Assembly: GCA_032191485.1 (NCBI GenBank)
Contig: JAVDOI010000009.1
Coordinates: forward strand, 25,195,843 to 25,259,842
Length of the DNA: 64,000 nucleotides
Source: Leptoclinus maculatus
Taxonomy: Eukaryota; Chordata; Actinopteri; Perciformes; Stichaeidae
Direction of reading: 5' to 3'
This document shows, piece by piece, positions 34,425 through 45,819 of this stretch. The position numbers and the translations under genes were made by a program. The notes below the pieces were generated by a model that did no database searches, was not told where the DNA came from, and saw nothing but the letters and a program-made list of their open reading frames with translations. Every line of letters begins with the position of its first letter. Positions within the stretch are counted from its first letter, which is position 1.

Positions 34425-35440
34425 GTGTCCTGACAGACTGGTATTTGTTAGAGGTTGAAAAGAAAAAGATGAAGTTGATTTGGTAAGTGCATTTGAATAT
34501 TATGTAATGAAAGAGTATCGTGATTTTACAGATTTACACGGATGGTCCTAAGAAACCTGAGACAGGAGAGACAGGATATGGGGCGGCAACACCAGCTGAA
34601 GGAAGAGGAATCACCAGAAGAACATCCAATCATTTTGGGGTTTACACAGTGGAGATAATGTCAGTGCTGGTTTTACTATGATGGGTGGAAATAACTAGAC
34701 AGGAAAAGGTGTTTATTTGCTCCGACTCATCTTCAGCCCTATAGCAAGTTTAAGGTCTTTTCATTCAAACAGCCGTCAAGATAAATGGGTAAATGGACTG
34801 TACTTGTGTCGAGCTTTTCTAGTCTTCTGACCACTCAAAGCGCTTTAACACTACATGTCATCATTCACCCATTCACACACTGGTAGCAGGGGCTACCATG
34901 CAAGGTGCCACCTGCCCATCAGGACTAACTAACATTCATACAACATTCAGACATCGATGACACATCGACATGGACTAGCGGAGCCGGGGATCGAACTGCC
35001 GATCCTCTGATTCGACCCTGCTCTACCACAGTCGCCCCATATACTGCATGAAGTCCTCCAGTCAACCAGAAGAATAACTAATCAGGGAGGTCAGGTTAAA
35101 TTCCTGTGGGTTCCAGCGCATGTAGGGCTGAGTGGGAATGAGAGGGCGGATGAGTTGGCAAAGAGGCCTTTAAAGACAGGAAACACAGATATGCACATTA
35201 GTGTCAGTAAAGCAGACGTCAAGAGTATTATTTGGAGAAAAGAATCAACCGAATGTGGCAAAAAAGGGGTGCATGAATGCACATTAAAAGGAGTACTGAG
35301 GCTGGGCGAGGGAGCACAGGTGAGGGTACTGTTAGCTTTCTGAAGGAACACAGGTTTTGTTTTTCATATATGATGGAAATGATAAAAGGGTGATTGTGTA
35401 GACTACAATGACTTCTTATGACTTTTTTCGACATCCTATT
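34425..35440 (+). mobile_element. LINE-A copy 3
   Basis: The sequence is collinear with LINE-A copy 2: YTDGPKKPETGETGYGA, VYTVEIM, ICSDSSSA, a SINE in the same place (34790-35037, minus), then NERADELAKRPLKTGNTDMH and HECTLKGVLRLGE. The stop after VLVLL is shared with copy 2. Inactive. Confidence 0.8.
34790..35037 (-). mobile_element. tRNA-derived SINE in LINE-A copy 3
   Basis: Orthologous to the SINE at 23422-23674, with the same A- and B-box-like head and AAAGCGCTTTGAGTGG tail and the same LINE flanks. Small deletions distinguish it from its partner. Confidence 0.75.
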
Positions 35441-35455
35441 TTACTTTCTTTTTTT

Positions 35456-35760
35456 TTCATGCAGTATATGGAGCGACTGTGGTAGAGCAGGATCGAATCA
35501 GAGGATCTGCGGTTCAATCCCCGACTCCGCCAGTCCGTGTCGATGGACTAGCGCCTGCTATCAGTGTGTGAATAACATAATATTCAAATGCACTTACAAA
35601 ATCAACTTCATCTTTTTCTTTCCTTTTCGACCTCACACAAGCATCCATGGAGCCACCACCGGCTAAACTACTGAGGGGCTTATCCTCCGATCAAACACTT
35701 CAAATTCTATGCCCTACCTGCAGGGCAGGTTCTGCTGCAACTTGGTAGGTAACCTAAAAA
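35456..35760 (-). mobile_element. LINE-A copy 4 fragment with SINE head
   Basis: On the minus strand this matches the start of LINE-A copy 2 (GAAGTGTTTGATCGGAGGAT, TGGTGGCTCCATGGA) and, at 35466-35560, a piece of the same SINE. It lies downstream of ZNF-D, as copy 2 lies downstream of ZNF-B. With copy 3 it forms an inverted pair around about 35445. Confidence 0.7.
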
Positions 35761-36137
35761 ATTAAAAGCCCTCAATATTTTTACTTCCTGCAGTCTAAAA
35801 ATTATTCCCATCTTAAGTTACCTTCCATCTTTTCCATATGTAATGGGTGTGGGTTGGACATGGAAAAAAGGACAACTCAATTGATCGTTTTCCAACATTA
35901 ATTTATTTATTTTTTAAAACCTTTATTTAACCAGGTAAATCTCATTTTCAAGGGAGACCTGGCCAAGACAACTTCTGCAGAAGACAAAATTCAACCCATT
36001 AACTGCCTTCTGATCTTTTTCTGCAAGACATGAGACATATGCTTCGACCAGGAACAACCCGAAAAATCTACATTGAGCCTCCGCCCTATGGGCCCACCGC
36101 TCGAGGGGATATGCGGAGGGGTGATTGGGTAAAAGGG

Positions 36138-39100
36138 CTAAAGGAGATTCTTTCCTGCGTGAGTTTTCATGTGTACCTTTAGATCTGCGTTGCGCATACA
36201 TTTTTTATCACACACTGAGCAGCTGAAAGGTTTCTCTCCTGTGTGAATTCTCATGTGTGTCTGTAAATTTGAACAATGGTTAAACGATTTCTTACAAACT
36301 GTGCAGCTAAAAGGATTCTCTCCTGTGTGAATTCTCATGTGGGTCTTTAAAGTTGAACGATGGTTAAACGATTTCTTACAAACTGAGCAGCTGAAAGGTT
36401 TCTCTCCTGTGTGGGTTCTCATGTGTGTCTTTAAAGTTGAATGCTGCTTAAAAAGTTTCTTACAAACTGAGCAGCTGAAAGGTTTCTCTCCTGTGTGGAT
36501 TCTCATGTGTCTCTTTAAAGTTGAACGATGCTTAAAAGATTTCTTACAAACTGAGCAGCTGAAAGGTTTCTCTCCTGTGTGGATTCTCATGTGGCTCTTT
36601 AAACTTGAACACTGCTTAAAAGATTCCTTACAAACTGAGCAGCTGTAAGGTTTCTCTCCTGTGTGGATTCTCATGTGTCTCTGTAAATGTGAACAACGGT
36701 TAAAAGATTTCTTACAAACTGAGCAGCTGTAAGGTTTCTCTCCTGTGTGGGTTCTCATGTGCATCTGTAAAGTTGAACAATGGTTAAAAGATTTCTTACA
36801 AACTGAGCAGCTGTAAGGTTTCTCTCCTGTGTGGATTCTCATGTGTCTCTGTAAATGTGAACAACGGTTAAAAGAATTCTTACAGACAGAGCAGCTGAAA
36901 GGTTTCTCTCCTGTGTGGGTTCTCATGTGTCTCTTCAGATCTCCACTTCTGCCAAATGTTTTCCCACACTCAGAGCATCTAAATAGTTTCTCACCAGCAC
37001 TACATCTTGAATCACTGACATGGACTTCATCAGGTTTTAAAGAGTTTAAACATGACTGAGGTTCTCTGGTCTCCTTCCAATCATCACTGCCATCAGTGTC
37101 AGAAGAGTCTCCAATCTTCTCATCAGTATCTGGTTCTGGATGTCTATCTGGATCTGAGTTCCTGTCTGGTTCTGGTCCTCCACAGTCCTCTCCATCAGCA
37201 TCTGTTTCCATCTGTTCAGTTTGTCTTTGATGAAGCTGTGAGGACTGAGCTTCCTCTTCATCATCTTCATTCTTCACAGGAGTGAATGAGAACTTGACCT
37301 CCAGACCTTGAAGCTGCTCTCCCTCCTGACTGGTCCAGAGTTCCTCCTGTTCCTGTTTAATGTGTGGGGGCTCTGGGTCCTCCTGTTCCTCTTTAATGCG
37401 TGAGGGCTCTGGGTCCTCCTGTTCCTCTTGTTCCTCTTTAATGTGTGGTGGCTCTGGGTCCTCCTGTTCCTCTTTAATGTGTGGGGGCTCTGGGTCCTCC
37501 TGTTCCTCTTTAATGTGTGGTGGCTCTGGGTCCTCCTGTTCCTCTTTAATGTGTGGGAGCTCTGGGTCCTCCTGTTCATCTTTAATGTGTGGGGGCTCTG
37601 GGTCCTCCTGTTCCTCTTTAATGTATGGGGGCTCTGGGTCCTCCTGGTCCAGACTGGAGCTCCACTCCTGCTGTTCAGGGGGAACCTCTTCTTTAACCAC
37701 CAACAGCTGCTGGACGTCTGCAGGAAACCAGTAAACACACACAGAGACGTTACAAAGAAATATTAGTATTGAGCAAATAGTCTCCTGTACATATACTTTT
37801 TTTCCTGCTATCATTCCCTCTTACTCTTACCACCAAACAGACATGCCGACACAAATTGTAAAGACAACGCACCAACAGTAATGAGGTCATCAATAGTTTA
37901 CATGGCAAAAAAGTGTGGCACTACCCAACATTGTTAAGTATTCAAAGAACCTGCATCCTCCATAAAGTCCAGCTGAGATTCGATCATGTGGGCAGTTATA
38001 GTTGACTAATGTACGTAAACCTACCACCGTAGAAACAGTGGATAGAACCTTCAGAAGCAGCCACAACGTAACCGTGGACGTGCATCATCGGTGCGCTCCG
38101 TTTCTGAACCAATAGCACTCCACCGTGGTAGTCAGCCGTAGAGAACATCCACGTAAAGATGATGAAACTGAAATGTGACAATAACAACAATGACACAATC
38201 TGAACTAATAAACTTTGTCTAGAGACTGCTCTCTGGAACCTGTAGGTCAAGGTTGAACCCCCCCACCTTACTTTTAAAGACAATCAATTATATTGAATTA
38301 CCACCCGGCCCTAACATAACCTGTTGGTGCATAGTGGGGTGCAGTGGTATTACAGGTGGGGCGCAGTGGGAAGTGCAGATTTTTTTTATTTCAAGAAATT
38401 TATTGAGAACGTTATATATTACAAAAGTACAAAGTACACAGACATAAAACTAAGTCATTAATAAATATATGGCGAAATGCCTGTACTTTCGTGTAAATGT
38501 TTACATTACTCCGTTAACAGGTTACGCTTGCGATCCTTGGTGACTCACATTTGTAGCTTAGTGTGCAAAATGAAGAGACATTTGGCAGGGGGGGAAAAGA
38601 AAAGCAACCGCAGGTGATGCATCCGAGACAAACAGCAAGACGCCAAGAAGAAAATACGATGACGCCTATCTTGCTCTGGGTTTCGCAGTGAATGTGGTAG
38701 GAGATGAGGAGAGACCAGTCTGTGTTTTATGTCTGAAAACTCTGGCAGCGGACAGTATGAAACCCAACAAATTAAAAAGACACTTGGAGATATTACACCC
38801 CACTCACGTCAATAAGCCAAATGCACAATGGACACACTGTCATAGAGAAGCGCTAGCAGCAAGACAGATGAGCCGTGAACTAAACAAGGTTTTGACCGAT
38901 GTCATCAGCGTGGTCAATTTCATAAAAACAAGACCCCTGAAAGCACGACTGTTTTCCGCACTCTGTGAGGAGATGGGAGCGGAACATTCAGCTGTGCGGC
39001 TTCACAGCGAAGCTCGGTGGCTCTCACGAGGTAAAGTGTTGTCTCGAGTCTTTGAGCTCAGAGAGGAAATTCGGGTGTTTCTGGAGGAGGAGGGACGTAT

Positions 39101-42100
39101 GGATGAAGTGGATGAGCTAGTTAAACATCCGCCATATACATACCTGCAAACTCATAAGAGGTGAAAAAGGTGACAAGCACCCGAACCAGAAACCTTGTTT
39201 ATATAGTGATGAGACATTTACTTTAAGCAAAAAACGAATTTATTATTCAGTATTTCAGCTCTAGTTGAACAGCTGACTAGTTAGCTTTTTTCTTTTCTCA
39301 ATAATTATTATTATTAATCTTTATTTAGACAAAATCCATTGAGACCGAGGTCTCATTTTCAAAAGTTTGTCATAAAAAACAGATAGCAAGAGTAGCGAGA
39401 AGCGAGAACCATCGCCTGTACAAAATAAAGTGATTAGCTTTCATTGAACCCCGTTACTGTATGGCTTCATATTAACTTCTACTGTTACTGTATGGCTTCA
39501 TATTAACTTCTACTGTTACTGTATGGCTTCATATTAACTTCTACTGTTACTGTATGGCTTCATATTAACTTCCACTGTTACTGTATGGCTTCATATTAAC
39601 TTCCACTGTTACTGTAAAGCTGTTAGAATTGTGGCCTATCTTCCATTTGCAATTAATATGCATTCAATCCAGTTCAATTATTTAAATTAAAATGATAATC
39701 TACTCTGGCTAAGGTATCTTATCAAGAGTAAAATAATAGCTGTGATCTATACACACCTCTGCATTAGTAACCCGCTGAAATGAAGGTACAGGCTCCTTAA
39801 CACTCATTACTTCAGGGCCCTTGAGAGTAACTGCACGTGGGACTGTTGGGACTGTTAGTCCACTGGCTGTGGTCATTACAGTGAACAGTGTGTACAGTGT
39901 GATGAGAGGGCACGTGAGCCCTTGTTGCTGTAGTTCATCTCTTGGAGCAGAGGCTGCATTTAGCATACCCTGCCTTATCAATGTATTTAAAATACTGTGA
40001 CAGCGGGAAGCTGTACTCGCGTCTGTTTAGACCTCCACCTTTATCCAGGCCCAGCTCCTTCACATCTCAGCCCTGCGTCAAGCTGCGCTACACAAACAGC
40101 CTCCTCTCCCTGAAGCTCTTTGACCTCATCATCTCATCAGTATCTGGGCCTCATTTTTCGTGGTCATGAAAGTTATTATGAACACGAAATCATCCTCATT
40201 CTACTTTGAGTTAAAAACACAACAACCTGCAACCAGATCCACCGGTGTTCCGGTTTAACGTTAATGAGTGACCGCGTGAACTGAACCGAAACACGGGGGG
40301 GGGGGGGGTGATGTCGTGAAGATCACGACATCACCGTTTCTCCTCGTCTCACTCCAATCTGAGAACCCCCCCCAAAAGAATCCCTCTACGGATCTACACG
40401 ATTCACGTGGATGACATATTTTGATTCAAAACGCCGACATTTCACCAAAAAGCGACAAGTTTCCAGGTATGAATATACAGGACAATAGAATTTAAAGTGT
40501 ACACATATTATCCATACACATTATTCAGCAAAGAGGAGGTGGACTCAGTTTATCATTTATTTTATCTTTGTAATGTTACGCATGCATATACTTTTTGGAG
40601 TCAAATTTATTAATTTAATATTAATTTGCAGGCAAGTTTGCTGATGAAACTGGACTATCTCAGTGACATATTTGGAAAGCTGAATGAATTAAATCTTCAT
40701 CTTCAAGGCAGAGACAAGCACCTTCCTCACCTGGCGGACAAGATCAGCGATTTCACTTGGAAGCTGGAGATGTGGGACAGCTTGATCAAGGGAAGATTGA
40801 TTCCTTTGAGAATCTGACTGAATTTGCTGAAACCAGTGATTTGGATGCCACCACAGTAATTCCTTGTCTCAAAGAGCACATCTCTTCCCTGAGAGGATAC
40901 TTTCAAAAATACTTCCCACACTCAGCATGCTCAGTATGACTGGGTGAGCGATCCCTTCAATGCAGCAGCACCTGCGTATTTCAGCTCTGCTGAAGAGGAC
41001 CAGTTCATCGAGATGACGCCTGACTCTACCCGGAGGCTGCGGTTTAGAGCTCAAACACTGAGTGAGTTCTGGCTCGGTGTGGAGAGGGAGCATCCACTCA
41101 TCGGACAGAGGGCTGTGGGCATTCCGCTTCCCTTCGCCACATCCTACCTCTGTGAGGTCGGCTTTGCAGCTGTTGCCTCTTCAAAACAAAATACAGATCT
41201 AAGCTCAACATTGAGCACGAACTGAGAGTGGCCGTATCAAGTCTGCAACCCCGTTTTAAAAAGATGTGGAAAGCAGCTCATTGCAGCCACCAATACTGAT
41301 AAAATGTGATGGCTCACTCATATCTGCACTCATTTTGTTTTGCACAGGTTGCACTTTGTTATTACCTTGAAAAGATATTCAGTGCAAAACAGGTTAATTG
41401 CAGCCACAATAAGCTATTTTTTGCCAAATATGAATTATTTTTTGCACAGATAGAACTGTATTTGCATTGTTCTAACAAAGGGATTGCACATTATATTTGT
41501 TTTTGTCCGATGGAGCAATCTGGTTTACTTGAAAGTGATTAACATTTTATTTATTCTATTATTTGAAAAAGCACAGATGGAGGAGTCACAAAATGTGGTT
41601 ATTTCAATAAAAATTCAACATGGACCATTTTGTTAGAATTTTGTTTTGGGGCGTTGGGGCATGAACATTTTAATTCCTCCAAAGTGGGGCGTGACAGAAA
41701 CCATGGACATATTAATCATTTTAGAATTCAACACGCTGCAAAACCCACGTGGTGTTATCAAAGAGAACAAACTTTACTTTAAGTGTAAATATTTTCTGTC
41801 ATCTAGAAGCTGAGAGAACAGATCAGAAGAAGAAGAAAAATATTCATTGAATCAACCGAGTCTCACTCCAAACTACATAGAAACGTTATCAGATTGAGCA
41901 TGAACAGAATAAATAAAGTGAACCAACCTGCTCTGTGTAATAAAGTGAACCAACCTGCTCTGTGTAACCGCAGCTGAGGGTTGAAAACAGTGTCCAGTAG
42001 TTTCCGTTGTCGCTCGTTCATCTCTTTTAAAGCAGAACGTTCCTCCTCGTACTCTGCCATCGTTCTTTCAAACAGACCAAATATCTCGTCATCAGCCGCA

Positions 42101-42147
42101 GTTAGTCGCTAGTTGACTAAACATCTCAGCATTTGGACTTCAGACAT
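36138..42147 (-). CDS. ZNF-D: C2H2 zinc-finger protein, ten fingers, most complete finger array
   Basis: Exon 1 is 42147-41955 on the minus strand. It has the codon-13 TAG (42111-42109) and an in-frame downstream ATG at 42060 ([20 protein letters not shown]). The region around its donor is duplicated by 34 bp. Exon 2 is 37717-36138 (acceptor TTTCCTGCAG, phase 1). From 42060 the product would be 561 aa. It has eight acidic-repeat units and one 59-residue unit. The ten C2H2 fingers end with CDKKCMRNADLKVHMKTH and GKNLL*. The last finger is in frame here, unlike in A, B and C. The 4.2 kb intron holds a split ZBED5-like hAT relic. The role is inferred: nuclear DNA-binding regulator. Confidence 0.72.
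37344..37640 (-). repeat. Coding 36 bp repeat, 8 units (ZNF-D)
   Basis: Seven 36 bp units and one 45 bp unit (EEQEEQE). Variants include [42 protein letters not shown] and a final PPHIKQEQE. I-K-x-E is kept in every unit. Confidence 0.95.
38640..39164 (+). pseudogene. ZBED5-like hAT transposase relic, N-terminal part
   Basis: The open frame reads KYDDAYLALGFAVNVVGDEE, then the BED finger CVLCLKTLAADSMKPNKLKR and HLEILHP. It jumps to a catalytic-domain piece (SALCEEMGAEHSAVRLHSEA, then RWLSRGKVLSRVFELREE). The stretch between is deleted compared with ZBED5-like proteins. It lies antisense in the ZNF-D intron, and the C-terminal part is at 40626-41300. Confidence 0.8.
39453..39616 (-). repeat. 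31 bp minisatellite, about 5-6 units (inverted partner of 17301-17437)
   Basis: Tandem TTACTGTATGGCTTCATATT plus AACTTCTACTG units, reverse complement of the array in the ZNF-B intron. Confidence 0.9.
39709..40010 (-). mobile_element. BED-finger hAT relic, inverted partner of about 16905-17215
   Basis: The minus-strand sequence corresponds to the KYIDMAEYAKCSLCSK / ELQQQGLTCPLITL region of the ZNF-B intron. It is degenerate and lies between the two halves of the ZBED5-like relic. Confidence 0.5.
40011..40625. other. Unassigned stretch between the hAT relic halves
   Basis: It includes a G homopolymer near 40295-40308 and a plus-strand frame with CVKLRYTNSLLSLKLFDLII near 40075-40135 that I do not recognise. 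No gene is called. Confidence 0.35.
40626..41300 (+). pseudogene. ZBED5-like hAT transposase relic, C-terminal part
   Basis: Three frame segments are joined by frameshifts: LMKLDYLSDIFGKLNELNLH, then LKEHISSLRGYFQKYFP, then WVSDPFNAAAPAYFSSAEED through SEFWLGVEREHPLIG and LPFATSYLCEVGFAAV. This is the dimerisation-type C-terminus of the ZBED5/hAT group. A last frameshift removes the natural end. Bases about 41630-41700 (GGGGCGTTGGGGCATGAACA) look like the 3' edge of the element. Confidence 0.8.
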
Positions 42148-42526
42148 TTTCACTAAACCACAGAAACTTCTCCTCCAGACAAACTCCGTTAAAAACCGTT
42201 TGCTCACTCTGAGCTGCGCTGTGTTGCTAGTTCATGTTCGGGTCCGTCTACTTCCTGGTAGCATGCTAACTTAATTAGCTCCGTAGGACACCAGGAGACA
42301 ATCCACCAATGACACAAACTTTCTCTCCACACAAACTCCGTCAAAAAACACACCGTTTACCAGTGATGGTAAACGGTGTTTTCGGTCCGCTTCGAGGCGA
42401 GTGTCGCGTGATCAGGAAGATTTTTACGAGGCGCGTATCGAGGCGAGTGTTGATGACGTGGGTGGTGACGTTCGAAGCCTCGCGGGTCGGCCGTACCACG
42501 TGACTGATTCAGGAAGTGGTTCGCGG

Positions 42527-44470
42527 GTTTCTTCTTCTTCTGTCGTCTTTAACGGCAGTTTGCATCCTCTTTGTTGCATTACTGCCGTCTTCCGGTTTCA
42601 GTCAGTTTCTATGTTCCCAACTACTAAACTTTCCCCATCAGTCCCGTTGCTCCTAATACATTTGTAAAGCACCGTCTTCCCAGATTACTAGATCCCCACT
42701 CCAGTATAGTATTCAGCTCTCTTCCTCTCATCCCCAGTCTTTGCATTTCTCCCAGCATGCACCTCCTTTCTGAGCTGTGTCTAATACAGGTGGTGATAAC
42801 ATGTTGTACAGTTTCTGGTGCCTGGTAGTGCTCACCTGGATGCTTCCCTATGATGCGTAGATTGCTGTGCCCTATTCTTAATCTTGATATTGTCACCTCT
42901 TCTCTCCTGTTTCCACCCCTGTATCTTACATTGCTCACTTTATTAAATGTAGGTGTCTCCCCCTCATCTCCTGGTCCCAATGTTGTTGCCATAGTCTGTT
43001 GATATTTTTCCTGAAGATGCCCTTTCCCTCTGCTTTGGATAACTTGATACAGATGTCTACTTTGTTTTTCTTTAGTGCTTGTTTGGCTAGTTTGTCCACT
43101 TTTTCATTTCCTCTGATACCTACATGGGCCGGTATCCATATAAATATAACTTCAGTGCCTCGTTCTATTGCTCTAGAGTGAATTTACATTATTTTTAATA
43201 ACAGATCTTGTTGAGTATTAGACATACCTGATTTCAGACTAACGATTGCAGACATGGAGTCACTGCAAATAAGGACTCTGTGTCCTTATGGCCTGGTCTG
43301 TGTTGGTCAACCCACTCTAGGGCCAAACAAATTGCATACAATTCAACTGTGTACACAGCTAAAAAAATCGAAGTGCGTTTAAATATTTCTAATTTGTAAC
43401 TAAGAACTGCAACAGCAGATCCTGTACTGTCTGTAGCTGGGTCTTTTGATCCATCGGTAAAAACATGCACATGCTCTGAGTATTTTCTATCTGTGTACTC
43501 ATAGAACTCACTCACTAAATCAGTATTTTTATGTCTTACCTTAATTTGCAGCAACTCCATGTCCACCTCTGGTTCTTTAAGCAACCACACAGGAGTTATT
43601 GGCCAAATGACAGTAGGGCAAAGCTCTATATCAGAGACTCCTAGGCTTCTTGCTGTTGCTTCTCCTATCCAGCCAAAACTTGTCTTTGGTACTTTATGTC
43701 TTTCCCAACATGCCTGCAATACTTGTATTGGATGATTATCTTCATGACCTCTCAGATTTATCCAATAATTAACCAACAGTTGTTTTCTGTGAAGACACAA
43801 TGGCATTTCTCCTGTCTCTACTTGGATGGCGTGCACAGGTGATGTTCTTACTGCACCTATACAAACTCTGAGGGCCCTGGTCTGGATAACCTCTAGTTGT
43901 TTAAGTGTAGGTTTCTGATGCTGAACCATATGCTCTACTATTATAATCTAATCTGGATTTAATTAGAGCTTTGTAAATGTGTATCAGGGATGCAACGTCT
44001 GCTCCCCAGTCCAACCCTACCAGACACCTCATTACATTTATAACTTTTTTACACTCATCACTAACATTTTTAATGTGGTCTTTCCATGTTAATCTGCTGT
44101 CAAAGTGTACTCCTAAAAACAGAAATGACTCTACTATTTCTAACTTGTTTTCATACAGATTCAGCTGAAAGTTTCCTTAGTTCTCCGTCTCGTAAAGAAC
44201 ATTACTTTTGTTTTTTCAGAGGAGAATTTAAATCCCCATTTCTTCCCCCATATTTCAACTTGTTTTATCCCTTCTTGCAGTTTTTGAACATGTTCCAAAT
44301 TTCTTTCTTCCTTTTTTCCTTAAGGCCCCATCATCTGCAAATAATGACCTTCCCATATCTGGTGAGACCGTTCCAAAGATGTCATTTATTGCAATGGAGA
44401 ATAATAAAGGACTTACCACACTCCCTTGTGGAGTCCCATTTTCTACCTTATATTTTCTTGACATTTCAGC
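42527..44470 (-). mobile_element. LINE-B copy 2, RT to 3' end
   Basis: This is the longest LINE copy. On the minus strand it has RT motif B (ENGTPQGSVVSPLLFSIAIN) and the FADD active site (44464-44255). A region with LKQLEVIQTRALRVCIGAVR and FGWIGEATARSLGVSD follows. An RNase H start (HVFTDGSKDPATDSTGSAVA, VYTVELYAICLALEWVDQ) ends in a frameshift near 43260. The C-terminal ISRLRIGHSNLRIIGKHPGE and a 3' tail (AGAAGAAGAAG complement) near 42527 come last. It lies ~380 bp upstream of exon 1 of ZNF-D, the same arrangement as LINE-B copy 1 and ZNF-C. Confidence 0.85.
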
Positions 44471-44477
44471 TGCTGGG

Positions 44478-44620
44478 GGTGACCGTGGCTCACTGGGTTA
44501 AGAGGGTTGTCTAACGGCAAGGTCAACAGTTCAATCCTTGACTGGGACATGTCCTGTGTCGAAGTGTCCCTGAGCAAGACACTGAACCCCTAACGGCTCC
44601 CCGGGCGCCTGTCATGGCTC
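44478..44620 (+). mobile_element. tRNA-derived SINE
   Basis: The head reads GTGACCGTGGCTCACTGGGT, the B-box-like part AACAGTTCAATCCTTGACTG, and the body has CCCTGAGCAAGACACTGAAC, a standard fish SINE signature. Confidence 0.7.
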
Positions 44621-45819
44621 CCTATATATACAGGGAGCCCAAATTTGGGGGCAGTCGGTACCAGAGGAGTGGCATATACCGTCAAAAAAAATGCACATCG
44701 GAAACCAATATAATGGATGTTATATACATGTTATATACCAGATTAAAAAAAAAGTCTGGCCTACAAGATCCTGCAAGCCATTTGTACATGCTCCAAACAC
44801 AACTAATATAATCAACTAAAAGATTTACCACAATATCACGTATTTTTCGCCATGAGTCCGCCGGCTACGCACTCCGGACAAAGCTAGCAAGCCAAAGCTA
44901 AAAGCTAACAAGGACAACCGAGGTATCAGAAAGCAAGATAATTCGACACAGATTCCAGAGATATCTTCAATATTTCTCTCAGTGAAACCATTACAGAGAT
45001 ATCAGCCAACAAGCACCAGAACCACAAACGGCTTTATCGATAATAATCAGAAAGCACCTCACCTCATCATCGTTTACGTGAAGAGAACGGATAAATTCCC
45101 GGCTATTCCTTCTCAAAATCTGTTCAACGGATGTCCTTGTTTGTCATAATTCTGTTTCCGTGCGCAATACACTACTTTTGAATTAATTATTGAACTTTTC
45201 CATAAAACAATTCAAAAAATTCATGGGATTAATCGCGATTACAAATTGTAATCGTTGCCCAGCACTAGTTTATATATTATTATTTGTACAACTTGTTTTT
45301 ATGAAGATGGATTTTTGTTTGGTTTAATATGTGATAGGAACCATTGTTACGTCCAATGTTGCTCTGGGGACATATTTAGCGGTGCCAGTGTTGCCAATTT
45401 GGCGACTTTCTCGCTAAATCTGGCGACTTTCCAAACCCTCATGGCAACTTTTTTTGTCAAAAGCTACCTTTTCTGGTGTTGTTGGAGACTTTTCTGGTGT
45501 TTTGACTCTGACGTTAAAGCACGTACCGTTCTACAGTTACTGTCGTGAACGAGCAGCGTGAGCCCCTCCGCCGCCCCAAAGCACTCATAGGCGGTCACTC
45601 TCACAGTAATCTCGCACAGCAGTCCCAGCTGCAGTCAGAGCAGAGAGGAGACGCACTCTCGGCGTATTCTCTGCAGTTAGTGTATTTACAGGTGTTGAGC
45701 TTCATTTTTTACACGAAACAAATAATAACCGTAGCTGTGTTTCAGCTGCAGGACAGCAGTGAAGGCCCAGGTATAAAATGCACGGCCCGCCACTGCATAT
45801 TATACTCTGACTTTTTAAT
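44621..45819. other. Repeat-derived stretch with hAT-type ends
   Basis: GATTACAAATTGTAATCGTT followed by GCCCAGCACTAG near 45236-45268 is a hAT-type end. CCAGGTATAAAATGCACGGC followed by CCGCCACTG near 45767-45795 is the end of the CAGTGGCGGG family. GTTGCCAATTTGGCGACTTT near 45390 belongs to another dispersed repeat. No coding gene is recognised. Confidence 0.5.
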
